In this document: one piece after another, positions 7,986 through 16,341 of the stretch
Layout of the letters: each line of letters opens with the position of its first letter
How positions within the stretch are numbered: the stretch's first letter is position 1
Source: Lachnospiraceae bacterium UBA3826
GTDB lineage: Bacteria; Bacillota; Clostridia; Lachnospirales; Lachnospiraceae
DNA length: 26,379 bases
Reading direction: 5' to 3'
NCBI GenBank assembly: GCA_002393095.1
Contig: DGII01000166.1
Coordinates: 1-26,379 of the forward strand
The notes under the pieces: model-generated
Told to the model about the DNA's origin: nothing
What the model saw: only the letters and a program-made list of their open reading frames with translations
Database searches by the model: none
Position numbers and translations under genes: made by a program

Positions 7986-9100
7986 ATAACTCCGTACAAC
8001 CCCATATAATACCCGACCTGCTTATTGACATCATATAATGTATCGGACAATCTGTCTCCTGAAAGTGTGGTCACATCGCTTCTGTCTTCGGAATACCCTA
8101 TAGATACAAGCCTGTCCGCCCATTCGGATGCCGATCTTGCAAGTGACATTTGTGTCACTTTATCCGTGACGACAACCTGTCCGGTTATGCTATCGGATAT
8201 AAGGCACACAAGACCCGCTGCCTCAGCTTCGACTACGGTTCCTGGCATTCCCTCGTATACAGAAGGGAAGAGCAATACATCAAAGGCGCTGTAATATGGT
8301 GCAACCGGACTTATGCTGCCCGTGAATATCACCCTGTCCTTAAGTCCCAGCACACTTACCTTATCCTCAATCTCCTTCTTAAGTCCCCCGTCTCCAACAA
8401 GCATAAGCTTATACTCAGGATGCTCCTTGATAAGCTCTGCCATAATATCTATTATGAATCCGTGATTCTTGGCGAATCTGAAGCTTCCCACATGACCGAT
8501 AAGCTTCTCATTATCACTGATACCATACTTTTCTCTTACAGTCCTGCGGGCAGATACATCATACGCCAGAGCCTTCGTGTCGATGGCATTGGGAATGAAC
8601 TCATAATCCCTTCCCTTACCGAACACCGAATCACCCGCCATGTCGGAGCAGGCTAACAGCTTGTCACACCTTCTATACAGATTAGCCCTTAGAATTCTCG
8701 TTGCATAGCCCTTAAGTCCGGGGTCGATACCTGCGCTTCTGGCATGAGCTATGGTAAGAGGTACTCCCCACTTCTTCGCTATCGGTAGATATATGGATGC
8801 GGTGCTTGTCATATGACCGTGTACCGCTGCATATTCGCTCACTCCGTCCTTACAGTGTGTACGGAAGAAATCATTGCAGGCCTTCTTATACTGCATAAGA
8901 TTAACAATACGAAAAGCAGGCAGGTGATACACCCTGCCTCCCATATCTTCTATCTCTTGCCTGTAATGATCATCGGTCCCCTCGGTCACTAAGAAATCAA
9001 AGCCTATCTTATCCCTGTCCATATGTCTGTACAGATCCATGACCCTGCTCTCGGCTCCGCCAAGTCCTATGGTTCCGAGCACCTGCAATACCCTTATCAT
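7982..9100 (-). CDS. Glycosyltransferase family 4, EpsF-like
   Basis: 372 residues. MIRVLQVLGTIGLGGAES at the N-terminus and HVGSFRFAKNHGFIIDIM (203-220) in the C-terminal half are typical of exopolysaccharide GT4 enzymes of the EpsF/CapM type. The donor site YEGMPGTVVEAEAAG (282-296) supplies the E-x7-E pair E283/E291. The start overlaps the deacetylase stop by 4 bp and the stop overlaps the next GT4 by 4 bp, so three genes are translationally linked. It is cytoplasmic, with no hydrophobic helix. It probably adds a second sugar in the same chain as its neighbour. The two GT4s are clearly different in sequence outside the motifs, so they are unlikely to be a recent duplication. Confidence 0.92.
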   Translation of the reverse strand: MIRVLQVLGTIGLGGAESRVMDLYRHMDRDKIGFDFLVTEGTDDHYRQEIEDMGGRVYHLPAFRIVNLMQYKKACNDFFRTHCKDGVSEYAAVHGHMTSTASIYLPIAKKWGVPLTIAHARSAGIDPGLKGYATRILRANLYRRCDKLLACSDMAGDSVFGKGRDYEFIPNAIDTKALAYDVSARRTVREKYGISDNEKLIGHVGSFRFAKNHGFIIDIMAELIKEHPEYKLMLVGDGGLKKEIEDKVSVLGLKDRVIFTGSISPVAPYYSAFDVLLFPSVYEGMPGTVVEAEAAGLVCLISDSITGQVVVTDKVTQMSLARSASEWADRLVSIGYSEDRSDVTTLSGDRLSDTLYDVNKQVGYYMGLYGVI

Positions 9101-10008
9101 ACCTTGGAACTCCCCTTATCATCACCGGATATGACGCCTTCTTCTGTTGCAACCACATCATCCTCCGTATCATCTGTATCATCATCTCCGGAATTACGTA
9201 TGAAAGACCGCACCTTGACAAATACGAACTTTGAAAGCGCCATTATATATTCGGCTGCATTGCCGAATACTCCCCTTACCGCTCCGCCTTCCTTAAGAAG
9301 CTCGGTATAATCGATAAAATGATCCCTGTTGTCATCTATAAGCCTCTTAAAGCTCTCAATATCATCCTCTGTCATCGTATTGCAGTGCAATACATATGTG
9401 GTATAGCCTTCCTTATCGGAAGTACAGTCCGCAGTCCTTACGCTGATGGGATAGAACTTTATGGCATCCAGTCTTCCGGAATTTTTCACCACTCTCTTAT
9501 ACGGATTCCTTCCGAAGCCGTCGGTCATTCGTGTGATACCGGCCGCCGCAAGAGCGCGCAGGGTATTCCTGTCATATGTATGACCCGGTGCCATGAATAT
9601 GTCAGTCTCTATGTTCCACTCCTTAAGCTGCCTTATGCCGTCCTTGATCATATTAAGCTGGGCATAATACGGCACACCGGCAAATTCCGAGAACCGGTTG
9701 ACCGGAAAAAGCCCCATGTGCTTAGTGGTATATACATGCTTATATCCGTGCAATGCGATGACCCACCCCTTGTCCTTAAGACCCTTTAGGAATTCCATCC
9801 ATGCAGTCTCATCCTCCGGAATGGCCGCCCTTGCTTCCCTGCTCCAGTCTTCACTGTCAGTCATACGGTTAAGATTGTCATCCTCACAGCAGGGAACGAC
9901 TCCCACAATGGGACATATTCCGGCTGCATCGAGTATCCTCTCCACCCTTTTATAGTGATCCCAATTCATGTCTATAGTTATATCATCGAGTCTGACTGCG
10001 GTCTTCAC
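9097..10008 (-). CDS. DUF2334/NodB-like polysaccharide deacetylase family protein
   Basis: 303 residues starting at GTG, chosen because GGGAG lies 6 nt upstream and the catalytic motif begins at once: VRLDDI (5-10) with D8/D9. ALHGYKH (85-91) offers the two metal-binding histidines H87 and H91, and FMAPGHTYDRNTL (138-150) matches the later Pro/His motif. These fit the NodB-fold carbohydrate esterase superfamily, closest in style to DUF2334. There is no signal peptide, so the protein appears cytoplasmic, unlike most peptidoglycan deacetylases. The last 40 or so residues form an acidic Asp/Glu/Ser tail with no recognised domain. It is the first gene of the second operon, about 40 nt from the predicted transcription start. 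Inference: it removes an acyl group from a sugar intermediate, for example an N-acetyl sugar on a lipid carrier. Confidence 0.82.
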   Translation of the reverse strand: MKTAVRLDDITIDMNWDHYKRVERILDAAGICPIVGVVPCCEDDNLNRMTDSEDWSREARAAIPEDETAWMEFLKGLKDKGWVIALHGYKHVYTTKHMGLFPVNRFSEFAGVPYYAQLNMIKDGIRQLKEWNIETDIFMAPGHTYDRNTLRALAAAGITRMTDGFGRNPYKRVVKNSGRLDAIKFYPISVRTADCTSDKEGYTTYVLHCNTMTEDDIESFKRLIDDNRDHFIDYTELLKEGGAVRGVFGNAAEYIMALSKFVFVKVRSFIRNSGDDDTDDTEDDVVATEEGVISGDDKGSSKV

Positions 10009-10054
10009 ATTATCTCCCTTTGCTCATTGCGTATAAATGCACATAGTCTGTTAT

Positions 10055-10083
10055 AATATACCATTTTACCCTTTATAAAGCAA
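10055..10083 (-). promoter_or_regulatory. Predicted sigma-A promoter of the second operon
   Basis: On the minus strand a -35 box TTGCTT (10078-10083) is separated by 17 bp from a -10 box TATATT (10055-10060), preceded by TG for an extended -10. The predicted start near 10048 leaves about 40 nt of leader to the deacetylase GTG. The -35 box sits only 3 bp downstream of the hairpin that probably terminates the preceding operon. Confidence 0.62.
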
Positions 10084-10086
10084 TAA

Positions 10087-10130
10087 GTCCGTGTATAAAG
10101 AGAGGTCAAGCCTTCTCCTTACGCACGGAC
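10087..10130 (-). terminator. Long imperfect hairpin, probable terminator after the GH3 gene
   Basis: On the minus strand GTCCGTG (10124-10130) pairs with CACGGAC (10087-10093). The intervening bases continue the stem with G-U pairs, one mismatch and one bulged A around a short loop CTTGA, giving roughly 18 pairs. A T-rich stretch TTATTGCTTTATAA follows at once. It lies about 135 nt after the GH3 stop, so the tail is not classical, but position and stability fit transcription termination before the next promoter. Confidence 0.5.
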
Positions 10131-10264
10131 CCGAAGGATACGTCTAAGGTATATCTTAAGTGTATCTCCGGTATATCACATATGTTGCCGCAAGCAGTTT
10201 AACTGTTCCCCACGGGAGTACCGGAACCGTTCATCAGTCTCTTCCAAGTTCGGAAGCGGTCAGA

Positions 10265-12394
10265 CTATCGATTAAGCACACATACCGCACACTTATGTCC
10301 GGTAAGCTTCATACTGCGCTCATCCGTGCATGAGAATCCGGCATAGATATTGAATTCATGTCCGGTCACATCTCTTACTCCATTGTCATCCACAGTGGTG
10401 AAGCTTCGTCTGTCTATATACATATCCACGGTGATCTTCTCACCGGCCTTAAGACGGACTCTCTTAAATCCGCACAGAGAGGGATTGGGAGTAGCATCCG
10501 CACTGTCTGTACTCCTTATATATACCTGAAGTACTTCTTCCGTATCTATCTTCCCGAGATTGGAAGCCTCTATTACAAGCTTTGCTCCCTTAAGCTCTCC
10601 GGATGCATCCTTATCCTCCGTGACCTTAACCGAATCCACCCTGCAATCTCCGTAGGTAAGTCCGAAACCGAAGGGATAGAATGCCTCCCCGTCCATATAT
10701 CTGTATGTACGTCTCTTCATGGAATAATCCGTCACATCCGGCTGCTTGTAATCGCTGTCATAGAAAGTCACCGGCAGCTTGCCCGATGGAGAATATTCAC
10801 CGAACAGCAGACCTGCTACATCGCTTCCTCCCCTTGCTCCGGGATACCATGCCTGTATGATGGCATCCGCTGCTTCATCCGCCTGTCTTAGATCAATGCA
10901 GCTTCCTGTCATATTGATGACTATTATTGGCTTCTCGCCTGAGCAGTCTTCGAATACGGCATCCATAAGAGTCCTCTGGCTGTCAGGCAGATATAAGCTT
11001 AACTTATCTCCCGATGCATCGGAATTACCGGTATCGCCTTCCTCTCCTTCAAGTGTCTCATCAAGTCCCACCACAAGCACCACAACATCCGCAAGCTCCG
11101 CTACTGCTCTTGCCTCGGCAAGCCTGTCTATACAGTCGTTTTTCGCAAGATTCTCCACAGATTCCTTATACAGATGGCAGCCCTGCGAATACAATACTCT
11201 TACATCATCACCCAGATAATCCTGTATGCCCTCAAGTACGGTCACATATCTTGATGATGTTCCATGATAGTTGCCGATAAGCGCCTGTCTGCTGTCAGCG
11301 TTGGGACCTATCACGGCTATGGTCTTAATATCCTGCTTATCAAGGGGCAGGACTCCGGAATTCTTAAGCAGGACAAGGCTTTCCCTGGCGGCTCTGTGAC
11401 TTAAGTCTATATGCTCTCTGCTCTCTACCTCCATATAATCAAGCTCATCATACTCTGTCCTGTCGAACATACCCAGTAAGAATCTTGTGGTAAAGAGCCT
11501 GATGCATGATCTGTCCAGATCCTCATCTGTTATAAGGCCCTTATCATATGCCTCCATCAGCCTCTCGTATGTGCAGCCGCAATTCACGTCACAGCCTGTC
11601 TTAAGGGCAAGCGCAGCCGACTCCTCCGGTGTGGATGTCACCTTATGGTTCTCATGAAAATCCCTTATGGCCCAGCAATCGGATACAAAGTGTCCTTCAA
11701 AGCCCCATTTGCCGCGAAGCACATCCTCCATAAGCGGATGGTTGGCACATGCGGGTTCCCCGTTGACTCTGTTATACGCTCCCATCACAGCCTCAACCTT
11801 CGCTTCCTTCACACATGCCTCAAAAGCGGGAAGGTAGGTCTCCTCCAGATCCTTAGGTGTTGCCTTGGCATCAAAGGAATGCCTTATGGCCTCCGGACCC
11901 GAATGAACCGCATAATGCTTGGCACATGCTGCACCCTTCATATACTCTCCGTCACCCTGTATTCCCTCTATAAAGCTGACACCGAGTCTAGATGTAAGGT
12001 ACGGGTCCTCTCCGTATGTCTCATGTCCTCTGCCCCATCTGGGATCTCTGAATATATTGACATTGGGCGACCAGAAGGTCAGTCCCTTATATATGTCTCT
12101 GTCTCCCCTGCTGCTTGCGCTGTTATACTTGGCTCTGCCCTCGGTTGATATCACATCACCCACCTTCTTAAGCAGATCGGTATCAAAGCTCGCCGCCAGT
12201 CCTATAGCCTGCGGGAAAACAGTTGCGACTCCGGCTCTTGCCACACCGTGTAATCCCTCGTTCCACCAGTTGTACTCAGGTATCCCCAGCCTTTTAATAG
12301 CCGGCGAATCATACCTTAACTGTGATGCCTTCTCTTCAGTGGTCATCTTAGCCACAAGCTCTGTTGCTCTTGCCTTCGCTTCTTCTCTTGTCAT
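10265..12394 (-). CDS. Glycoside hydrolase family 3 beta-glycosidase (beta-xylosidase/beta-glucosidase type)
   Basis: 709 residues, typical of GH3 enzymes with the (beta/alpha)8 domain, the alpha/beta sandwich and a C-terminal FnIII-like domain (about 610-709). Visible motifs are WNEGLHGVAR (44-53), WSPNVNIFRDPRWGRGHETYG (108-128, binding site), AKH (158-160) and FVSDCWAI (236-243), where D239 is the expected nucleophile. In domain 2, GLDETLEGEEGD (443-454) holds the candidate acid/base Glu. WNEGLHGVAR and SDCWAI resemble the beta-xylosidase branch, but substrate is not settled. There is no signal peptide, so it cleaves imported oligosaccharides or glycosides in the cytoplasm. A strong AGGAGG lies 6 nt before ATG. 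It is last in the first operon, 37 bp after a histidine phosphatase. A catabolic enzyme here is out of step with the biosynthetic neighbours. Confidence 0.93.
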   Translation of the reverse strand: MTREEAKARATELVAKMTTEEKASQLRYDSPAIKRLGIPEYNWWNEGLHGVARAGVATVFPQAIGLAASFDTDLLKKVGDVISTEGRAKYNSASSRGDRDIYKGLTFWSPNVNIFRDPRWGRGHETYGEDPYLTSRLGVSFIEGIQGDGEYMKGAACAKHYAVHSGPEAIRHSFDAKATPKDLEETYLPAFEACVKEAKVEAVMGAYNRVNGEPACANHPLMEDVLRGKWGFEGHFVSDCWAIRDFHENHKVTSTPEESAALALKTGCDVNCGCTYERLMEAYDKGLITDEDLDRSCIRLFTTRFLLGMFDRTEYDELDYMEVESREHIDLSHRAARESLVLLKNSGVLPLDKQDIKTIAVIGPNADSRQALIGNYHGTSSRYVTVLEGIQDYLGDDVRVLYSQGCHLYKESVENLAKNDCIDRLAEARAVAELADVVVLVVGLDETLEGEEGDTGNSDASGDKLSLYLPDSQRTLMDAVFEDCSGEKPIIVINMTGSCIDLRQADEAADAIIQAWYPGARGGSDVAGLLFGEYSPSGKLPVTFYDSDYKQPDVTDYSMKRRTYRYMDGEAFYPFGFGLTYGDCRVDSVKVTEDKDASGELKGAKLVIEASNLGKIDTEEVLQVYIRSTDSADATPNPSLCGFKRVRLKAGEKITVDMYIDRRSFTTVDDNGVRDVTGHEFNIYAGFSCTDERSMKLTGHKCAVCVLNR

Positions 12395-12431
12395 CTTACT
12401 CCTCCTTTTTCATAAGCCGGCTTACAATATA

Positions 12432-13166
12432 TCAATCATGTCTCTCATCTTCATTGCCGTACATCTCACAGAACCTTGCGGAAAAGGATACCGGCTCTCC
12501 TGCATCGTGCAGATGGGTAGTATCTCCGAAGCATACGGTTCTGAAGGATGCGATGCCTTCTCTTCTCTCCTCGGTATAGATAGTCGTCACTGAGGTCGGT
12601 GCTGCGCAGAAGCCGTGCCATAGAGGCATTGGTGATACACCTATCAGATGACCTATCATCACACAGCTTACTCCGAAGTGACAGAACAAAGCTATCGTGT
12701 CATCATTGGGCCTTACGGCGCGATAGAGTCTTCCCTCCCGAACATATCCATGGTCTGCAAGCATCCTGTCAAATGGCATCGTTACGCTCTCTTCATAGGA
12801 TCTCATATCCGCAGCCGCCATTACTGGATTCTCATACCATTTATCGTACCTGTAGAATTCATCATACTTGGTCCAGTCCCCCGGAAGCCAGTCCCAGCAT
12901 ACGTTATGGGGCTTATCCTTATCCGGTCTGTCTATCCATCTCTCACAGAATTCTCTTAACCAGTCACAGTAAACTGCCTCCACCCCCTTTAACTTAAGCG
13001 TCGGCTCGGCAGTAGCCATTGCTCTGCCCATTGTGGATACATATGCCGCATCTATACGCTCATCCTTAAGTCTTAAGGCCAGAAGCTCAGCCTCTCTTTT
13101 TCCCTTTTCCGTCAGCGAGTCGTGTTCATAATCAGGATCGCCGTGTCTGATCATCAATATCCTCAT
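12432..13166 (-). CDS. Histidine phosphatase (phosphoglycerate mutase-like) family protein
   Basis: 244 residues from ATG 13166, chosen over an in-frame ATG 120 bp upstream because AAGGAG sits at proper spacing and the protein then opens MRILMIRHGDPDYE. The RHG triplet (7-9) contains the phospho-accepting H8, and ALFCHFGVS provides the second catalytic His at about H163. Known members dephosphorylate sugars, phosphoglycerate, nucleotides or cofactors; the insert between the two motifs (Trp- and Tyr-rich) does not point to one. ATG overlaps the stop of the upstream acyltransferase gene (ATGA at 13163-13166). It is cytoplasmic. A perfect 12-bp palindrome TAAGCCGGCTTA lies at 12413-12424 between this gene and the GH3 gene. 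A sugar-phosphate phosphatase role is plausible next to a glycosidase but not shown. Confidence 0.85.
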   Translation of the reverse strand: MRILMIRHGDPDYEHDSLTEKGKREAELLALRLKDERIDAAYVSTMGRAMATAEPTLKLKGVEAVYCDWLREFCERWIDRPDKDKPHNVCWDWLPGDWTKYDEFYRYDKWYENPVMAAADMRSYEESVTMPFDRMLADHGYVREGRLYRAVRPNDDTIALFCHFGVSCVMIGHLIGVSPMPLWHGFCAAPTSVTTIYTEERREGIASFRTVCFGDTTHLHDAGEPVSFSARFCEMYGNEDERHD

Positions 13167-14413
13167 TCCGTCTCCTTCTTCCCTGCTCTTATATTGCTTA
13201 TGCCTGTCCGCAGGGCACTTATAGCAGCCTCGGACAGATATCCGACCATAAGCGGGATCAGCAGACCTGCTGCCAGATATACCCATTTATAGCCGGTAAT
13301 ACCATCAGGAACATATGTATAATATATATCAGATTTAAAGCTTTGGATATCAATATCATTCAAGACAGTCGCAAAAGCCGTACTTTCGCCTATCCGGACA
13401 AAGGCTGCTTTAATAAGCCAGAAGACCGCCAGATGATGCATCATTATATCATATGTGTGCGTTCCTATTCCCTGTATCAGTCTGAATGCAGGCGAAATGC
13501 CTTTAAGCGCTTCCCCCTCACCCACAATACGGAATGAAGGTGTCTCTTTATTGTTAAATAGTTTACATAATATCTTGGAAATCCTTAACCAGAGCGCTAT
13601 TCCCGTAAGCGATGTGATAAAGGGTGTAAGCAGGGTGCCGCCAAATCCCGTTACCCATACCGTGCTGTATGCAAGCCCTCCGTGGGTTGTGGTCAATATC
13701 AGATTCATAAGGAACAGAAGCGGAAAATATATGATCCCCGGTGTGATATCATATCGCTCCAGCCGCGTCCGGTAAAGCCTTCCGAATTGCAGAGACGGCG
13801 CCATGAGCATAAGTCTGGCAGGTATCCTGTAGAGATCATAGACACTGCCTCTTTCGGCCAGATATACCACACTCATCCCGACCATCAGATACAATATCAT
13901 AACGACCCATTCCATGTCGGTTGCGTACATCCCCTTATTATCCGAATCGCTCCTGAATCCGCATATCCTTTTATAAAGAAAGTCTATGACCTTCCTTGCA
14001 CATATGTCGCTGACCTCAAGCAGAAAAAGTGCAGGCACAAACCATGCCGGAGAATTAAGCCCGAATTGATGTCCCCCAACAAAGGGTGCCGCGAATATAT
14101 TGTACAGATTGAATTCACCGGCGTAATCGTAATCATTCGCCCTCAGAACTGCCGATACAAGCCCATAGACCACATTCCATATAAGGTACGGAAGAAGCAG
14201 TCTCTTGGCCTTTTTACAGATAAAGCCTGCAATATGCTCTTCATTCTCCGGCTTGCGGAAATATCCCGCAATGAAGACGAATATCATAACGTGATATGAA
14301 TAGTACGGGAAGAGACCTCCGAAGGTTGCCACATCGAAGTCCAAATGTCCTAAAAGGATCAGTATCATCCCTATGGCAGATAGAATTGTAAAAGTCGTAT
14401 TGCGTTCTTTCAT
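13163..14413 (-). CDS. Acyltransferase family 3 (OafA/WecH-type) membrane protein
   Basis: 416 residues with about ten hydrophobic segments. The first helix ends in ILLGHLDF, with H23 in the position of the essential His of acyltransferase-3 proteins. FIAGYFRKP follows at the end of the second helix, where the family has its Arg-containing FFxxSG/RR-type region, and then LLPYLIWNV. The segment SPAWFVPALFLLEV is also family-typical. These enzymes O-acylate exported sugars using cytoplasmic acetyl-CoA or succinyl-CoA. The gene lies 28 bp after an SGNH-like gene and overlaps the phosphatase by 4 bp. Inference: together with the adjacent SGNH-like protein it forms an O-acetylation module like OafA-type fusions, but split into two genes. 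A C-terminal polar tail carries Arg/Lys residues and no extra domain. Confidence 0.88.
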   Translation of the reverse strand: MKERNTTFTILSAIGMILILLGHLDFDVATFGGLFPYYSYHVMIFVFIAGYFRKPENEEHIAGFICKKAKRLLLPYLIWNVVYGLVSAVLRANDYDYAGEFNLYNIFAAPFVGGHQFGLNSPAWFVPALFLLEVSDICARKVIDFLYKRICGFRSDSDNKGMYATDMEWVVMILYLMVGMSVVYLAERGSVYDLYRIPARLMLMAPSLQFGRLYRTRLERYDITPGIIYFPLLFLMNLILTTTHGGLAYSTVWVTGFGGTLLTPFITSLTGIALWLRISKILCKLFNNKETPSFRIVGEGEALKGISPAFRLIQGIGTHTYDIMMHHLAVFWLIKAAFVRIGESTAFATVLNDIDIQSFKSDIYYTYVPDGITGYKWVYLAAGLLIPLMVGYLSEAAISALRTGISNIRAGKKETE

Positions 14414-14441
14414 ACTTTTTTCCGGCCGGTGATCATAAAGC

Positions 14442-15422
14442 TTATGGCTTAAGAGGGATCAGCTTATACATACGTGATGCAATGGCATCCGCACCGGCAT
14501 CATTGATATGATAATCATCCACAAGATATTCATCCCTTACATCCACATTGATGACACCGTAGTATATGTCTATAAAGCTTGTTCCCGCAGTTGCCGCAGC
14601 CTCAAGCTCGAATGTGACATATTCGCTTAGCAGTCCTTCACCTATATCATGGATATCACCATCCACATAGAAGTCGTCTATGGTCTTACCGCTTGCCGGC
14701 TGTGACAGATAGACTATCCTTATATAAGGGTAAGCTTCCCTCAGCCCCTCAAGCGAGCTCCTTACCGCCCCGTATATGGAGGTTATATCCGTGACGCTCT
14801 CACTTCCGAGAGGTCTGTGATCAACATAGTCTTCCAGATCGTACATTATGACTATACAATCCACACTACTGAGGTCCACGCTCTTAAGTCTGTCCACTGC
14901 CGCGCTTGCCTGCTCGGATATAAGAGCGGCTGCTCTCTCCGGTATGGAGTAATCTCCGTCTGTCATCGCTCTTACAATGCAGGGAAGACTGACTCCGTCC
15001 TCCTCATCCTCATCACTGTATTCATTCCTTCTGCAGCTTATATAGGAATCCTCTATACCGCAATTAATGACATCCGCACCGTATACTCTTCCTATTGCCT
15101 CCGCCAGATTATTATCATCATACGAATCGGCAAAGGGGCTGTTGCCTAACGTAAGGATCGTAAGCCTGCCATCATCCGGCTTGCCTGCAACGTCCTGTGC
15201 GTTAAGCGGAAGGATATAATCATTGGGCTCGGTATCGAATTCGGTCGTGACCTCATCAGGATCATAATCCGACACCTGACCCTTGTTCCACTTCCTTATC
15301 ATCACGACAATGGCGATGATAAGCAGTATCATGATAGCAGGTATCACTATATGTATTATCACATCACCCCTGCTCTTATCCGATCCTTCGGTTCTCTTAT
15401 GGTCTTTTCTGTTATTGCTCAT
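14442..15422 (-). CDS. Membrane-anchored SGNH/GDSL-like hydrolase or acyltransferase partner
   Basis: 326 residues from ATG 15422. A longer GTG start at 15470 would overlap the upstream methyltransferase gene and has no ribosome site. A basic N-terminus is followed by one helix (about 24-42), so the rest faces outside. The outer domain has ILTLGNSPFAD, with G93/N94/S95 in the position of the GDS block, and ends with DDYHINDAGADAI, with D302-x-x-H305 as the Asp/His dyad of SGNH enzymes. The intervening IVYLSQPASG sits in the middle of the fold. An acidic Asp/Glu linker (52-68) joins helix and domain. It lies just upstream of the acyltransferase-3 gene, suggesting joint action in O-acylation or de-acylation of the surface glycan. 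Family call is by motif only; the block II Gly and III Asn are less clear. Confidence 0.72.
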   Translation of the reverse strand: MSNNRKDHKRTEGSDKSRGDVIIHIVIPAIMILLIIAIVVMIRKWNKGQVSDYDPDEVTTEFDTEPNDYILPLNAQDVAGKPDDGRLTILTLGNSPFADSYDDNNLAEAIGRVYGADVINCGIEDSYISCRRNEYSDEDEEDGVSLPCIVRAMTDGDYSIPERAAALISEQASAAVDRLKSVDLSSVDCIVIMYDLEDYVDHRPLGSESVTDITSIYGAVRSSLEGLREAYPYIRIVYLSQPASGKTIDDFYVDGDIHDIGEGLLSEYVTFELEAAATAGTSFIDIYYGVINVDVRDEYLVDDYHINDAGADAIASRMYKLIPLKP

Positions 15423-15438
15423 TATTTTTCTTATCTTC

Positions 15439-16320
15439 CTATCTTTCCTTAACCCAGCGTCCGGATGCACCGCACGGAAGGATAAGCTGTGTACCTGATA
15501 CCGGAAGACCTATCTCATCCGCTTCCGTTATCCCTCCGAATCTCTTCCCGATACTAAGCTCTATCATATACTTAAGCACTGCGGGCTGAAGACCCGTGGT
15601 ATATGAATTGATGAGGAAAAACAGCGGCTCATCCGATAAAAGCCCGCTGCATAATTCTATAAAAGGATATACACTCTCTTCAAGCTTCCATGTCTCACCC
15701 TTGGGGCCTCTGCCATACGAGGGAGGGTCCATGATCAGGGCATCATACCTGTTGCCGCGCCTTAATTCTCTCTCTACGAATTTGACACAGTCATCCACAA
15801 GCCACCTGACAGGTCTGTCGGACACTCCGCAGCTTATGGCATTCTCCTTGGCCCATCCGACCATTCCCTTTGACGCATCCACATGTGTCACATTTGCTCC
15901 GGCCTTAAGGCACGCAACAGTTGCCCCACCGGTATAAGCGAAGAGATTGAGCACCTTAACAGGCTTATCTCCATTCTCCTTAAGCCTCCTTCGGATCAGA
16001 GCGCTACACCAGTCCCAGTTGACGGCCTGCTCCGGGAACAGACCAGTATGCTTAAAAGAAAAAGGCTTAAGATTAAACTTAAGTTCTCCGTAGCTTATCT
16101 GCCATTCCTGGGGAAGCTTCTTAAATTCCCATTCGCCGCCTCCTGCCTTGCTCCTGTGATAATGCCCGTTGTAATTCTTCCAGCCGGGTTTGTCCTTAGG
16201 AACAGACCAGATAACCTGAGGATCGGGTCTTATAAGTATATAATCTCCCCAGCGCTCCAGCTTCTCTCCGTCCGATGTGTCTATTATCTCATAGTCATTC
16301 CACTTATCCGCTATCCACAT
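15439..16320 (-). CDS. Class I SAM-dependent methyltransferase, RlmI-like (COG1092-type)
   Basis: 293 residues. The N-terminal part (1-90) with FKHTGLFPEQAVNW (89-102) precedes a Rossmann methyltransferase core: VLNLFAYTGGATVACL (123-138) is SAM motif I, HVDASKGMVGWAKEN (146-160) motif II, and MDPPSYGRGPKGETW (197-211) the catalytic motif IV. This order and DPPSYGRG are typical of the RlmI/YccW-related rRNA cytosine methyltransferase group, though the PUA domain of RlmI is absent. Motif VI reads LINSYTTG (236-243) rather than a Cys-containing loop, so the usual m5C thiol is not visible there. The start ATG has only a distant AGGA. The gene lies 16-21 bp from both neighbours, inside the surface-glycan operon. 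It may be a housekeeping RNA methyltransferase co-transcribed by chance, or modify another substrate. Confidence 0.85.
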   Translation of the reverse strand: MWIADKWNDYEIIDTSDGEKLERWGDYILIRPDPQVIWSVPKDKPGWKNYNGHYHRSKAGGGEWEFKKLPQEWQISYGELKFNLKPFSFKHTGLFPEQAVNWDWCSALIRRRLKENGDKPVKVLNLFAYTGGATVACLKAGANVTHVDASKGMVGWAKENAISCGVSDRPVRWLVDDCVKFVERELRRGNRYDALIMDPPSYGRGPKGETWKLEESVYPFIELCSGLLSDEPLFFLINSYTTGLQPAVLKYMIELSIGKRFGGITEADEIGLPVSGTQLILPCGASGRWVKER

Positions 16321-16341
16321 ATCCGCATTCTTATCCTATGT

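Noticed and set aside
10010..10027. Five-codon leader ORF (MSKGR) before the deacetylase GTG
   Set aside because: It has no ribosome site and simply contains the deacetylase's own GGGAG as codons; it is probably chance, although its TAA overlaps the gene start region.
13167..13286. Forty-residue N-terminal extension of the histidine phosphatase
   Set aside because: The extension overlaps the upstream acyltransferase gene, lacks a ribosome site and precedes the family's usual start (MRILMIRHG), which has AAGGAG in front.
15423..15470. Longer SGNH-like protein starting at GTG 15470
   Set aside because: It would overlap the methyltransferase gene by 32 bp without a ribosome site; ATG 15422 follows the methyltransferase stop and has AGGAAG upstream, though at a longish spacing.
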